A DNA stretch of 58,054 nucleotides, taken from the NCBI GenBank assembly GCA_012271135.1, contig JAAXGZ010000053.1, positions 1-58,054 of the forward strand, in the 5' to 3' direction. Shown here piece by piece: positions 1 through 8,295 of the stretch. The DNA comes from Caldilineales bacterium (GTDB lineage Bacteria > Chloroflexota > Anaerolineae > Caldilineales > Caldilineaceae). Within the stretch, counting starts at the first letter, position 1. Each line of letters opens with the position of its first letter. The notes below the pieces were generated by a model, which ran no database searches, was not told the origin of the DNA, and saw only the letters and a program-made list of their open reading frames with translations. The position numbers were made by a program, and so were the translations under genes.

Positions 1-247
1 TCTGGAACACCATGGCGATGTCGCGATCCTTGGGCTGCACATCGTTGACGACGCGGTCGGCAATCATGATGGAGCCGTCCGTCACCTCTTCAAGGCCGGC
101 CAGCAGGCGCAGGGACGTGGTCTTGCCGCAACCGGAAGGACCGACGAGCACTAGGAACTCCTTGTCAGCAGCCTCCAGGGACAGGTCGTTGACCGCGGTG
201 ACTTCACCCCAGGTCTTGTAGACGTTTTCGTAGGTAACACTTGCCAC
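1..247 (-). CDS. ABC transporter ATP-binding protein, MalK/UgpC type (N-terminal 82 residues only)
   Basis: This is the start of an ABC ATPase gene; the rest lies beyond the left edge. The translation begins [16 protein letters not shown] and contains a clear Walker A motif (GPSGCGKTT) followed by [13 protein letters not shown]. It then reaches the Q-loop (DIAMVFQ) exactly at the edge. The phrase order (tyenv-K, Walker [18 protein letters not shown]) is typical of the MalK/UgpC/MsmK ATPases that energise carbohydrate ABC importers. The start is taken as GTG at 247 because AAGGAG lies a few bases upstream and it gives the usual family N-terminus; the ATG just upstream is in another frame. The signature motif, Walker B and the regulatory domain are not visible, so the substrate cannot be named. 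Confidence 0.88.
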   Translation of the reverse strand, partial: MASVTYENVYKTWGEVTAVNDLSLEAADKEFLVLVGPSGCGKTTSLRLLAGLEEVTDGSIMIADRVVNDVQPKDRDIAMVFQ

Positions 248-399
248 AGCATTGCTCCTTGTGTGACGAACCCGGATGAACCGGCAGAACTCTTCGGTCT
301 TGCGGCTGCAACGAGCAACCCAGGAAGCAGGCGCAAGGGCAAAGCCGAAACCGTCCGGCTCAACAGGGCGTTTTTGATTGAATCAGGCGATTCACAAGC

Positions 400-428
400 A
401 TTATAGGTGATGCCGGTCCGGCACTCAA
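400..428 (-). promoter_or_regulatory. Candidate sigma-70 promoter of the ABC ATPase gene
   Basis: Read on the minus strand there is TTGAGT (428-423), a 17-bp spacer and a perfect TATAAT (405-400). Transcription would start near 393 and leave a leader of about 145 nt before the GTG at 247. The rest of the 384-bp gap (248-631) contains only this promoter and the tnpB promoter on the other strand. Confidence 0.5.
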
Positions 429-540
429 ACTTCCCGGATCCAAATCCCATCCCGGTCGGAAATGCCGGTATGATCCGACCGTCCGGCCCCCGCTCAGGCC
501 AGCGTGAAACCCGAAAGCCAATGGGGCTTGTATCCAATAG

Positions 541-567
541 TTGACAGTCGAACTCTTGTGCTACAAT
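541..567 (+). promoter_or_regulatory. Candidate promoter of tnpB
   Basis: A perfect TTGACA (541-546) is followed after only 15 bp by TACAAT (562-567), pointing toward tnpB. The -10 lies inside the loop of a short inverted repeat, CTCTTG (553-558) with CAAGAG (575-580). That repeat could be part of the left-end hairpin of an IS200/IS605-type element. The 15-bp spacer is shorter than ideal. Confidence 0.35.
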
Positions 568-631
568 TCCTATGCAAGAGAGGACCCGACTGTGAACCGG
601 GCCCTCAACCGGACGCAGTAGTGGGGACACC

Positions 632-1978
632 GTGACCAGCACCCCGCAGTCCACAACGCAGGAACCCCCGACCGTCATACGGACACTGCGCGTGCGTCTG
701 TATCCCGGCACGGCCGCGAACGGCCAGTACCTTGAACAACTGGCAGGTGCCTGCCGGTTTGCTTGGAACCACGTGCTGGCCAGACACGAGACGGGCTACC
801 ACATGTGGAAGGCGTTTGGCAAGCCGGGGGATGGTCCGGGCAGGCCGACCTTCTTCACGCTGGGCACGCGGTTCACGCAGTTGCGGAACGCACCCGGCAA
901 CGAATGGCTGCAGGACTACAACTACGAAATCGTCCGGTACGCCTGCAAGTATCTGGGCGATGCCTATGCCGCATTCTTCGACCCAGACCGTCCGGACCAC
1001 GGGCGGCCCCGGTACAAGGCCAGGCACTACACCCAGCCCGCCTTCACCATCCCGTCCGATATCCGGATCAAGGACGGGAACCTGTACCTGCCCAAGCGGG
1101 GATGGATGCGCCTCGGACCCATTCGCCGGTATGCCGACGGCAAGCCGCTGACCGTTCGCGTACGGCAGGAGTCCGAAAGCAAGCAGCCGAAATGGTACGC
1201 CTACATCGTGTTCGAGGTGCCGGAAGACCACCCCGATGTGTGCCAACCCGCGGAGTCCGGAGCCGTGGGCGTGGACCGCAATGTGGGACAGGCCACGGAC
1301 AGCACGGGCGAAGTCCATGCCCTCCCCGACACGACCGTCGAGGACGCGAAGATCAAGCGGTACCAGCGCAGGATGGCCCGACAGAAAAAGGGCTCCAACC
1401 GACGTCGCCGGACCGGCGGGAAACTGCGCAAACTCCAGCGCAGGAAGGCCCGACGCCGGGACAACGCCACACACCAAATCAGCCGCAAGGTGGCGGACAC
1501 GGCCCACACGGTCGGCATGGAAAACCTGAACACCAAAGCCATGACGAAGAGCGCGAAGGGCACGGTCGAGAACCCAGGCCGGAACGTGAAGCAGAAAGCA
1601 GGCCTCAACCGTGCCATCCTGGCCTCCGGCTGGGGACAGCTGGAGCGCAAGTTCGCGTACAAGGCCGGCGAGTTGCGGTTCGTCGATCCTGCCTACACTT
1701 CGCAAGCCTGCAGCCAATGCGGGCACACCGCCAAGTCAAACCGACCGTCGCAGGCGGTGTTCGCGTGCGGGGCCTGCGGGTTCCGGGCGAACGCCGACCA
1801 CAATGCGGCGATCAACATCCTGGTGCGGGCGGGGCTTCCGTCCGTGCCCGTTTCGGCCCGCGGGACTGGGGCTGCTGCACGGCGAGGAGCGCTCCCTCCC
1901 TGGTCGGTCGCAAGGCCAACCACAGGGACTCCCGCGACCCGTGAACCGGATATGCGTGGTGTCCACCATCGTATATAA
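632..1978 (+). CDS. tnpB: TnpB (IS200/IS605 family OrfB), RNA-guided endonuclease
   Basis: This is an intact 448-residue TnpB, the transposon-encoded RNA-guided nuclease related to Cas12. The N-terminal OrfB helical region carries the usual CRFAWNHVL motif (about 41-49). The split RuvC residues are all present: D215 in GVDRNVG, E297 in GMENLN and D389 in NADHNAAINIL. A zinc ribbon with C360/C363 and C379/C382 sits between the last two RuvC segments, and a basic stretch near 256-276 is typical of the bridge helix. The start is GTG at 632 with GGGGA upstream. No tnpA (Y1 transposase) is nearby, so this is a stand-alone copy that could only move in trans. In this family the guide (omega) RNA overlaps the 3' end of tnpB and its downstream flank, here roughly 1850-2130; that position is inferred. 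A frameshifted homologue lies at 39.7 kb. Confidence 0.93.
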   Translation: MTSTPQSTTQEPPTVIRTLRVRLYPGTAANGQYLEQLAGACRFAWNHVLARHETGYHMWKAFGKPGDGPGRPTFFTLGTRFTQLRNAPGNEWLQDYNYEIVRYACKYLGDAYAAFFDPDRPDHGRPRYKARHYTQPAFTIPSDIRIKDGNLYLPKRGWMRLGPIRRYADGKPLTVRVRQESESKQPKWYAYIVFEVPEDHPDVCQPAESGAVGVDRNVGQATDSTGEVHALPDTTVEDAKIKRYQRRMARQKKGSNRRRRTGGKLRKLQRRKARRRDNATHQISRKVADTAHTVGMENLNTKAMTKSAKGTVENPGRNVKQKAGLNRAILASGWGQLERKFAYKAGELRFVDPAYTSQACSQCGHTAKSNRPSQAVFACGACGFRANADHNAAINILVRAGLPSVPVSARGTGAAARRGALPPWSVARPTTGTPATREPDMRGVHHRI

Positions 1979-2332
1979 GCCCCATTTTCATGGTTACTTC
2001 CGGAATGGACATGGACGAGAGAAACACAGGAGGATTGGCCCTGGATTCAGTGCGAGCCCGGAACGCACCGACCGCGTTCACCGGATGAAAACCGGCAACC
2101 CGAGTTGGGCAGCATTCAGGGAACGGGTCTAGAGACACACGATGCCCCGCAGGAAAGCCCTTCGGGAAAAGGACCGGATCATTGTAGTCCCGACTCCCTG
2201 CCGCCCCCGTTGATTGGCGGCAGGGAACCTCGATGACCGGTTGGGACATGCCATCAATAGTGGAGCCGAAGCCGTCGATTCCCTAAGATAGGACCCGCAA
2301 CCTCGTCATTCGATCAACAGGTAGTCGATCCC
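1979..2332. other. Intergenic region after tnpB, with a strong hairpin at 2195-2226
   Basis: No gene is supported here. The first 150 bases are the expected place for the omega-RNA end and right end of the tnpB element, but I cannot fix the boundary. An 11-bp perfect inverted repeat, TCCCTGCCGCC (2195-2205) with GGCGGCAGGGA (2216-2226), encloses a 10-nt loop. It has no U tract, so it is not a clear terminator. It may belong to the element end or to the leader of the next gene. Confidence 0.4.
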
Positions 2333-2827
2333 ATGTCCGAAAACCACAATCCGATCCTGCGGTTCATGTTTCAGCGCGGCGCCGACCAAATCAAGGAACT
2401 GTGCGAGGGCATCAGCAACGCGGATTCCCTCAGGGAAATGCCGTTGGACCACAACTGCATCAACTACACAGTCGGCCACATGCTCCAGAGCCGCAATCAC
2501 ATACTCAAGACCCTTGGAGTCGAAGACTTCGACTGGCCGGAAGCACTGGCCGACAGCTACAGCGGCAACATCGGAACCACCGAAGACGCTCTGGCCGGGG
2601 CCGGCCAGGGCCTGAACCTGGAACAACTCCTGGCCAAGTTGGACGAAAGCCAGGCCCTGATTGACAATGCGTTGAGCAGCCGGGACATAGGGGATTTTCC
2701 CGGAACCAGACAGTTCTTCGACAATCCCGAGGCCACCGCGGCCGATGTGGTCGGATTCATGTCGTGGCACGAAAGCCAGCATCTCGGCCAGCTGGACGTG
2801 TTGGTGCAGGTCCTCAGGCTCGCCTGA
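2333..2827 (+). CDS. DinB-like four-helix-bundle protein
   Basis: The 164-residue product fits the DinB/YfiT-like metal-binding fold (DinB_2 type): four predicted helices with a His in the second helix (NYTVGHMLQSRNHIL) and the characteristic SWHESQHLGQLD motif near the C terminus. Together these can form the three-His divalent-metal site. Members of this superfamily include thiol S-transferases that use bacillithiol, mycothiol or glutathione, as well as many DNA-damage-inducible proteins of unknown activity, so no substrate can be assigned. The length is normal. The gene stands alone, converging on the aldolase gene and separated from it by a strong bidirectional hairpin. Confidence 0.82.
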   Translation: MSENHNPILRFMFQRGADQIKELCEGISNADSLREMPLDHNCINYTVGHMLQSRNHILKTLGVEDFDWPEALADSYSGNIGTTEDALAGAGQGLNLEQLLAKLDESQALIDNALSSRDIGDFPGTRQFFDNPEATAADVVGFMSWHESQHLGQLDVLVQVLRLA

Positions 2828-2852
2828 ACACCGCGGTTTCAGGATGCACACA

Positions 2853-2888
2853 AAGCAAACGACCGGGTTTTGGCCCGGTCGTTTGCTT
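2853..2888. terminator. Bidirectional terminator-like hairpin between the convergent dinB-like gene and fba
   Basis: A 15-bp perfect inverted repeat, AAGCAAACGACCGGG (2853-2867) with CCCGGTCGTTTGCTT (2874-2888), has a 6-nt loop. It sits between the stop codons of two convergent genes. Only short T and A runs flank it, but position and stem strength fit a shared terminator. Confidence 0.75.
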
Positions 2889-2912
2889 CCTGCCGAGGAT
2901 TTTCGGTCCGAC

Positions 2913-3929
2913 TTACGCAACCGCCATGGCAGGTTCGTAGGTGCCGTACCGGGCCTGGTGGTTGGCCATGGCGACTGTGTGGAATGCCTCCTGGGCCATC
3001 AGGCCATTGTCGGCCTCGCCCAGCCACGCCTGAAGCACCGGTTGCTGCAAAGCCCTGCCGTACGAGAAACTCAACTCCCAAGGGTGGGAACCCAGCGCGT
3101 TCATCGCATTCAGGTTGAGGGTCGCCTCCTCGGGCGACTGCCCGCCGGAAAGAAACACGATGCCGGGAACCGCCGCGGGAACGGATCGGTAATAGGCCCG
3201 CAACGAGGCTTCCGCCACCTCCTCCGGGGTGGCCGTCTCACCCGACTGCTTGGCCGGCAACACCATGTTGGGCTTGAGGAGCGTACCCTCCAGCTTCACG
3301 CCCTGCAGGTGAAGTTGGTGATAGGTTGCATGCAGCACGTTGGTCGTAACCTCTTCGCAACGCTCGATGCCATTGTCGCCGTCCATCAGCACTTCCGGCT
3401 CGACAATCGGCACCAAATCGTACTCCTGGCACAGGGCGGCGTATCGGGCCAGGGCATGGGCGTTCACCTCGATGCAATGCGCGGACGGCAGCGTATCGCT
3501 GATGTCGATCACCGCGCGCCACTTGGCGAACCTGGCACCAAGATTTACATACTCGGCCAGTCGGTCGGCCAAGCCATCCAAGCCCTCGGTTACGGATTCC
3601 CCCGGACAACCCGCCAGAGGTTTGGCCCCCGCATCGACCTTGATGCCGGGAATGATGTTGCGATCCGCAAGCACCTCAGCCAGCCGCTTGCCGGATGACG
3701 ACTCCTGGCGAAGGGTTTCGTCATACAGAATAACGCCACTAATCGCCTCCTCAACCCCCGGTGTGGTGAACAACAGCTCCCGGTAGTCGCGCCGGTTGTC
3801 CGCCGTGGAAGGCACGCTGATGCTGTCAAAGCGCTTCTGGATCGTTCCAGAACTCTCATCAGCAGCCAGAATGCCTTTGCCTGGCGCGACCAGATCCCTG
3901 GCAGTTTGGCAAAGCTTCTCGAAGTTCAT
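2913..3929 (-). CDS. fba: Class I (Schiff-base) fructose-bisphosphate aldolase
   Basis: This enzyme cleaves fructose 1,6-bisphosphate into dihydroxyacetone phosphate and glyceraldehyde 3-phosphate in glycolysis, or runs in reverse in gluconeogenesis. The 338-residue product is the eukaryote-like class I type: GKGILAADESSGTIQKRF near the N terminus, FAKWR (K136), VEPEV with two acidic residues near 177-179, and the Schiff-base lysine K219 in GTLLKPNMV. A C-terminal tail ends the protein, as in this family. The start at 3929 (MNFEKL) is chosen because a GGGGAAG ribosome site lies just upstream; the longer frame would run into the promoter. It is a single-gene unit with its own promoter and an inverted repeat at the predicted transcription start. 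Confidence 0.94.
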   Translation of the reverse strand: MNFEKLCQTARDLVAPGKGILAADESSGTIQKRFDSISVPSTADNRRDYRELLFTTPGVEEAISGVILYDETLRQESSSGKRLAEVLADRNIIPGIKVDAGAKPLAGCPGESVTEGLDGLADRLAEYVNLGARFAKWRAVIDISDTLPSAHCIEVNAHALARYAALCQEYDLVPIVEPEVLMDGDNGIERCEEVTTNVLHATYHQLHLQGVKLEGTLLKPNMVLPAKQSGETATPEEVAEASLRAYYRSVPAAVPGIVFLSGGQSPEEATLNLNAMNALGSHPWELSFSYGRALQQPVLQAWLGEADNGLMAQEAFHTVAMANHQARYGTYEPAMAVA

Positions 3930-3977
3930 TGTCCGTCTTCCCCCGCGCCTTGATTGGCAGGTTGGCAGGTATAAGAA

Positions 3978-4016
3978 GCGTGCCAAAGGATGTTGGCACG
4001 CGTCCGCATTATAGCA
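3978..4016 (-). promoter_or_regulatory. fba promoter (extended -10) with a 9-bp inverted repeat at the start site
   Basis: On the minus strand TGC-TATAAT (4016-4008) is an extended -10 element; no good -35 is visible. The predicted start, about 4001, coincides with one end of a perfect 9-bp inverted repeat with 6-nt spacing: GCGTGCCAA (3978-3986) and TTGGCACGC (3993-4001). It could be a repressor operator or a hairpin at the 5' end of the mRNA. Confidence 0.5.
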
Positions 4017-4109
4017 ACCGAGGTGGTTTCGGGGCCCGGGATACGGCGCACCGTAACGTCCCGGAAGCCTCAGCGATAAGTTCCGCGGACAAGGACAACC
4101 AGCGCCGCC

Positions 4110-5222
4110 TCAACCGGCCAAGGCCTGTTCGGCCTGCCGCTCCCCAACCGACGTCAAGCCCAGCCAGTGGGCGTCCACCCGCCTGATCAGCCCCCGCGCC
4201 TCCGCCAACTCGGTGATCCGGCGACTGAACTCCGCGGACCAGCCAAGATGTGCTTCCAGATGACCGGCATGATTTTCCTCGGTCCGCTGTCCCAGGGCAC
4301 GGTGCTGAAACAGATGTATGACCAGCATCCGGACTGCAAATTCCACCCGTTGCCGACGCCGTCTGCGCCAGTCGGCGATCAGCCCGCGCCGCGGGGAAGC
4401 CAGCAGGACCGCCACGAACATTGCACCCATCACCAGCGAGATTGATCCGCCGACCGAACCGTTCACGGTCCTTGCGATCCAGAAGCCGCCCAACGAGGAG
4501 ACACACCCGAGGAGGACGCTCAGTCCCAGATACCGGGCAAGGGAGTCGGTGAGCAGCCGGGCGGTGACCGGCGGTACCACCATAAAACCAATGACCAGGA
4601 TCGATCCCACCGAATCGAAAGCCCCCACGGCCGTAACGGAGGTCATCAATACCAGTCCGAAGTGCACAAGCGACGGGGAAATTCCAAGGGTGGCCGCCAG
4701 CACCGGATCGAAGGTTGCGACTTTGAGTTCGCGATGGAACCGGAGAGCCAACACACCGTTCAGCAGGAAGATCCCCGCCATCTTCCACAAGGTCATCGGC
4801 CCGTAACCGTGGCCTGCCAATTCCAAGCGCTGGAACACGGAATAGACCAGGTCGCCCTGGAACACCATGTGCTCATCCAGGTGGGCGTCGCGGGCCAACA
4901 GCGATATAAGCAGAACCCCTAGGCTGAACAGAGCCGGAAACGTGATCCCAATGGCGGCATCCTCCCGGACCAGACCTGTCCGTTTCAGCAGATCGATGCC
5001 CAGGACGGTCACCACCCCCATCATCGATGCGCCGAACACCATCAGCGGGTGGCCGTAGAGCGGCACGACCAGGAACGCCAGCACGATGCCCAGCAGGACC
5101 GTGTGGCTGATCGCATCCGCCACCATGGACATCTGACGCAACACGAGATACGCACCCGGCACCGCACAGGCCGCGCTCACGGTCATCGCCGTCACCAGGA
5201 TTTCGAATTCCAGGCTGGACAC
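4110..5222 (-). CDS. Metal ABC transporter permease with C-terminal winged-helix-like extension (MntB/TroD type)
   Basis: This is an ABC-3 family membrane subunit of a Mn/Zn-type importer. Residues 1-290 form about eight hydrophobic segments containing the family motifs DAISHTVLLGIVLAF and a conserved region around VATFDPVLAATLGI. A basic hinge (WRRRRRQR) follows. The last 80 residues are soluble and resemble the DNA-binding winged helix of MntR/DtxR proteins (FSRRITELAEARGLIRRVD...LTSVGERQAEQAL). The length, 370, exceeds the usual 280-300 because of this domain. The gene starts with GTG three bases after the stop of the upstream permease gene, so the two are translationally linked. It is the last gene of the metal-uptake operon. 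What the extension does is unknown. Confidence 0.88.
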   Translation of the reverse strand: MSSLEFEILVTAMTVSAACAVPGAYLVLRQMSMVADAISHTVLLGIVLAFLVVPLYGHPLMVFGASMMGVVTVLGIDLLKRTGLVREDAAIGITFPALFSLGVLLISLLARDAHLDEHMVFQGDLVYSVFQRLELAGHGYGPMTLWKMAGIFLLNGVLALRFHRELKVATFDPVLAATLGISPSLVHFGLVLMTSVTAVGAFDSVGSILVIGFMVVPPVTARLLTDSLARYLGLSVLLGCVSSLGGFWIARTVNGSVGGSISLVMGAMFVAVLLASPRRGLIADWRRRRRQRVEFAVRMLVIHLFQHRALGQRTEENHAGHLEAHLGWSAEFSRRITELAEARGLIRRVDAHWLGLTSVGERQAEQALAG

Positions 5223-5225
5223 CGC

Positions 5226-6344
5226 TCAGTCCCGCTGGTCGCGGGTCAGCCGTACGGCCTCGGAGCGCCCGCGTTCCGTCAACGACCAGTCGCCATCGTG
5301 TTCGTCCGCCAAACCGGCTTCCCGCAACGCAGCCAGTGCCTGACCAACCTGGGCGGACTGTCCCACCGCCATGCGGACGACGGCCTCGGGATGGCCGCGA
5401 ACCGTCCCGGCATGTGCGGATTCCAGCGCACCCAAGGCACCCAGCACCGTGTCCGGGTCGGCCAGCTTTCTGCTTCGCCGCTGTCGGCGCCAGTGCCACA
5501 CCAATCCGCGCTTGCGTCCCAGAAACAGCGAAACCAACACGAGCGCGGTCAGGACCAGGACCACCACGGGACCGGTCGGGATTTGGGGGCCGAACGCCGA
5601 GACTGCCGCACCAGCGGCCCCGCTCGCTCCGCCAACCACAGCCGCGACGAGAACCATGATCGACAACCGGTCGGTCCACTGCCGTGCCGCGGCAGCCGGA
5701 GCAATCAGCATGGCGCTCATCAGGATCACCCCCACCGTCTGCAAACCCATGACGGTGGTGACGACAATCAGCGTCACGATCCCTCCCTCAAGGATGGTTA
5801 CCCGAAAACCCGCGGCCCGGGCAAAGTCGGGATCGAACGTGACGATCTTCAGTTCCCGCCACAACAGCAGTAGGACGACCAACACCACCCCTCCGACCAC
5901 CAACAGCACGGTCACGTCCGACTGCACCAGGGCGGCCGCCTGGCCGAAGATGAACTTGTCCAGGCCGGCTTGGCTGGCCGTCGGCAGGTTCTGGATCATG
6001 GATAGCAGAAGGACGCCAACGCCGAAAAACACGGCCAGGGCGACCCCCATGGCTCCATCGCGCTTGATATTGGTCCGCGTGTCGACCACCTGAATCAGGG
6101 CGGTGGCCAGCAGGCCCGTGCCGGCCGCGCCCACCATCAGCACACCGATCTCCCGCCGTTGCCAAGCCAGGAAGGCCAGCACGACTCCGGGCAGCGTCGC
6201 ATGGCTGATGACATCACCCAGCAACGATTGTCTTCGCAGGAAGGCAAAGGTACCGAGGCTGCCGCCGACCACGCCAATCCACGCGGTGCCCAGCAACACA
6301 TTGCGGAGGGTGTAATCGTTGAGGAATTGAAGGAACGTTTCCAT
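5226..6344 (-). CDS. Metal ABC transporter permease with C-terminal winged-helix-like extension (MntC/TroC type)
   Basis: This is the second ABC-3 permease of the operon, 372 residues. It begins METFLQFLNDYTLRNVLLG and carries the motif LLGDVISHATLPGVVLAFL, in which the conserved SHA segment lines the metal path, plus the region VTFDPDFARAAGF. After the last membrane segment comes a basic linker (GRKRGLVWHWRRQRRSRK) and a soluble tail with a winged-helix look (VGQALAALREAGLADEHDGDWSLTERGRSEAV). The start at 6344 gives the normal family N-terminus; the frame remains open further upstream but overlaps the ATPase gene. The two permeases probably form a heterodimer with the ATPase encoded just upstream. 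Confidence 0.88.
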   Translation of the reverse strand: METFLQFLNDYTLRNVLLGTAWIGVVGGSLGTFAFLRRQSLLGDVISHATLPGVVLAFLAWQRREIGVLMVGAAGTGLLATALIQVVDTRTNIKRDGAMGVALAVFFGVGVLLLSMIQNLPTASQAGLDKFIFGQAAALVQSDVTVLLVVGGVVLVVLLLLWRELKIVTFDPDFARAAGFRVTILEGGIVTLIVVTTVMGLQTVGVILMSAMLIAPAAAARQWTDRLSIMVLVAAVVGGASGAAGAAVSAFGPQIPTGPVVVLVLTALVLVSLFLGRKRGLVWHWRRQRRSRKLADPDTVLGALGALESAHAGTVRGHPEAVVRMAVGQSAQVGQALAALREAGLADEHDGDWSLTERGRSEAVRLTRDQRD

Positions 6345-6372
6345 CGCCCAGGATCGGCTTGGCCGGTGCCGT

Positions 6373-7134
6373 TCAAGCGGCCGTCGTCGCCGGTGGATTT
6401 GCCCACTCGGGGGCCGAACCACCGAATGTCCCCCGGAGGTTGCACTCCGAGAATACGGTTGCCATCGGGCCGCTTGCAATCAGGCGCACGTTCAGCAGCG
6501 CGACCCAGTCGAAGTACGCCGGCGCCGTGCGCAAGTCGTGATGCACCGCCAACACGGTCCTGCCCTGTTCCTGGAGACGCCGCAACACCGCCACCATCGA
6601 CTGTTCGGTCACAGCGTCCACGCCTTGGAACGGCTCGTCCATCAAATAGAGATCGGCGTCCTGAACCAGAGCGCGGGCCAGGAAAACCCGTTGTTGCTGG
6701 CCGCCTGACAGCTCGCTGATCTGCCGGTCGGCCAAATCCTCCATGTCCACCGTGGCGAGCGCACGCGCAACCCGCTCGGCATCCCGACGGTCCGTGCGCC
6801 GCCACAGTCCGCCACGGTTGTAGCGTCCCATCGCCACAACGTCACGTACGCTGGTGGGGAAGTCCCAGTCCACGGAGGTGCGCTGGGGCACGTATCCGAT
6901 GCGCCGAACCTGTTGTCGCCCGGCCGGCTCTCCAAACACCTGCACGGATCCGGCCGCAGGCTGCATCAAACCCATGACGGACTTGATGAGGGTGGTCTTG
7001 CCGGCGCCGTTGGGACCGACCACGGCCATCAGGACCCCGGTCGGCACCTGCAGGTCGATGTCCCACAGAACCGGCTTGTCCCGGTAGGCAACCGTCAGGT
7101 CGTTGACTTCAAGTGCCGGAGGCATGGTCTGCAT
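6373..7134 (-). CDS. Metal ABC transporter ATP-binding protein (MntA/ZnuC/TroB type)
   Basis: This is the 253-residue ATPase of the metal importer. It shows Walker A (GPNGAGKTT), a Q-loop region (RIGYVPQR), the ABC signature (LSGGQQQRVFLARAL), Walker B (LYLMDEPF) and the switch His (LAVHHDL). The segment VDWDFPTSVRDVVAMGRY after the Q-loop is typical of the Mn/Zn/Fe importer ATPases. It lies between the binding-protein gene (9-bp gap) and the permease genes, on one transcript. Which metal is carried is not determined by this subunit. Confidence 0.92.
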   Translation of the reverse strand: MQTMPPALEVNDLTVAYRDKPVLWDIDLQVPTGVLMAVVGPNGAGKTTLIKSVMGLMQPAAGSVQVFGEPAGRQQVRRIGYVPQRTSVDWDFPTSVRDVVAMGRYNRGGLWRRTDRRDAERVARALATVDMEDLADRQISELSGGQQQRVFLARALVQDADLYLMDEPFQGVDAVTEQSMVAVLRRLQEQGRTVLAVHHDLRTAPAYFDWVALLNVRLIASGPMATVFSECNLRGTFGGSAPEWANPPATTAA

Positions 7135-7143
7135 GACCGAACC

Positions 7144-8295
7144 TCAGCCGTCCTCCGCAATTGGCTCGGCCAAAGCCAAGTAGATGGTCACGGCATTGTG
7201 CTGAAGCATGCCCAGATAGGTCGCCCCTTCCGACCCCTGCGGTCCCAGGGCATCGCTGTACAGCTCGCCGCCCAGCCGAACGTCCCATTCCCGTGCCCGG
7301 ACCGCCTCGCGCACGGCCGCCACCGCGTCCGTGGACACCGAAGACTCCACAAACATCGCCGGGATCCGATGTGCGACGATGGTTTCGGCAATTTGCTGGA
7401 TGTCGTACACCGACGCTTCGGACTCGGTGCTCAACCCCTGCAGGCCGATGCTTTCCAGATTCGTCACCGCCGTGAAGTAGCCGAATGCATCGTGGGCCGT
7501 CACCAGGTACCGCACCGGAATGCGTTCCCCAGCGAACAGTTCGGCGATGAGCGCTCCAGCCACGGCGATCCGTTCTGTTACCTTCTCCGCGTTGGCAGAA
7601 AACTCGGGCACGGGTCCGGCATACATTCCCTCTAGGACCTGCGCCATCCGCACGGTCGCCAGGGACCACAGCTCCGGATGATTCCAGATGTGCGGATCCA
7701 CCAGTCCCTCGTCGGTGTGGATAAACCGGTCCGCCAGGTTCTCATCCTTGTACAGCAGGTCCCCAAGGGCTATCACACAGCGGCTGCCGGACAACTCCTC
7801 CAGTGTTCCCAGCATCTGGGCTTCCAGGTGCAGGCCGTTGTAGAAGATGACATCGGCCTTGTTGAATTCCTCTGCGTCGCCAAGGGTGGGCACGTACAAA
7901 TGGGGATCAACACCGGGTCCCAGCATCGTGTACGTCTCGACGGCGATGGACGGTCTGACCATCGCAGCCAAACCCGGGTCCGCACCGGCATCGATGGATG
8001 CCAAGGCGGCGACACCGGTTCGTTCCGCCAGTGTGTCGGGGTCCCAAAGTCCGTCCGGAATCTGCTCAAGCCCCAGAATCAAGTCCACCATGCTGCCAAT
8101 TTGTCCGGTGGTGGACAGCACCCGCAGCGGATCTTCCTTGGTCATGCCGGCGGTGCAGGGATCCGCCGCGGGAGCGGAACCTCCACCGTTCCCGTTGCCG
8201 GTACAACCAGCCATCAGGCCGCTGAAAAGGACGACCAGCAGCAACCCCGGCACCCACCGGTATGCTCCAACCATCCTTGCCAAATCTGCATTCAT
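7144..8295 (-). CDS. Metal ABC transporter substrate-binding lipoprotein (TroA/ZnuA family)
   Basis: This extracytoplasmic metal-binding protein has 383 residues. A lipoprotein signal ends in the lipobox LMAGC, with the modified Cys at residue 31, followed by a Gly/Asn/Ser-rich linker. Cluster A-I family features are clear. Likely metal ligands are H132 in DPHLYVPT, H202 in DPHIWNHPE, H268 in TAHDAFGYF and D348 in LYSDALG. A His in the third position resembles TroA or zinc-binding members more than the Glu of strictly Mn-binding PsaA/MntC, so zinc or mixed Zn/Mn is the better guess. Its ATG overlaps the stop of the regulator gene (ATGA), showing that regulator and transporter are translationally coupled. 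Confidence 0.92.
   Translation of the reverse strand: MNADLARMVGAYRWVPGLLLVVLFSGLMAGCTGNGNGGGSAPAADPCTAGMTKEDPLRVLSTTGQIGSMVDLILGLEQIPDGLWDPDTLAERTGVAALASIDAGADPGLAAMVRPSIAVETYTMLGPGVDPHLYVPTLGDAEEFNKADVIFYNGLHLEAQMLGTLEELSGSRCVIALGDLLYKDENLADRFIHTDEGLVDPHIWNHPELWSLATVRMAQVLEGMYAGPVPEFSANAEKVTERIAVAGALIAELFAGERIPVRYLVTAHDAFGYFTAVTNLESIGLQGLSTESEASVYDIQQIAETIVAHRIPAMFVESSVSTDAVAAVREAVRAREWDVRLGGELYSDALGPQGSEGATYLGMLQHNAVTIYLALAEPIAEDG

Noticed and set aside
605-1726. Long minus-strand frame opposite tnpB (373 residues)
   Set aside because: It lies entirely antisense to a clear TnpB gene and has no recognisable motif; long antisense frames are expected in GC-rich DNA.
1693-2249. Minus-strand frames around the tnpB 3' end
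   Set aside because: They overlap the tnpB C-terminus antisense and show no protein features; the non-coding omega-RNA explanation fits better.
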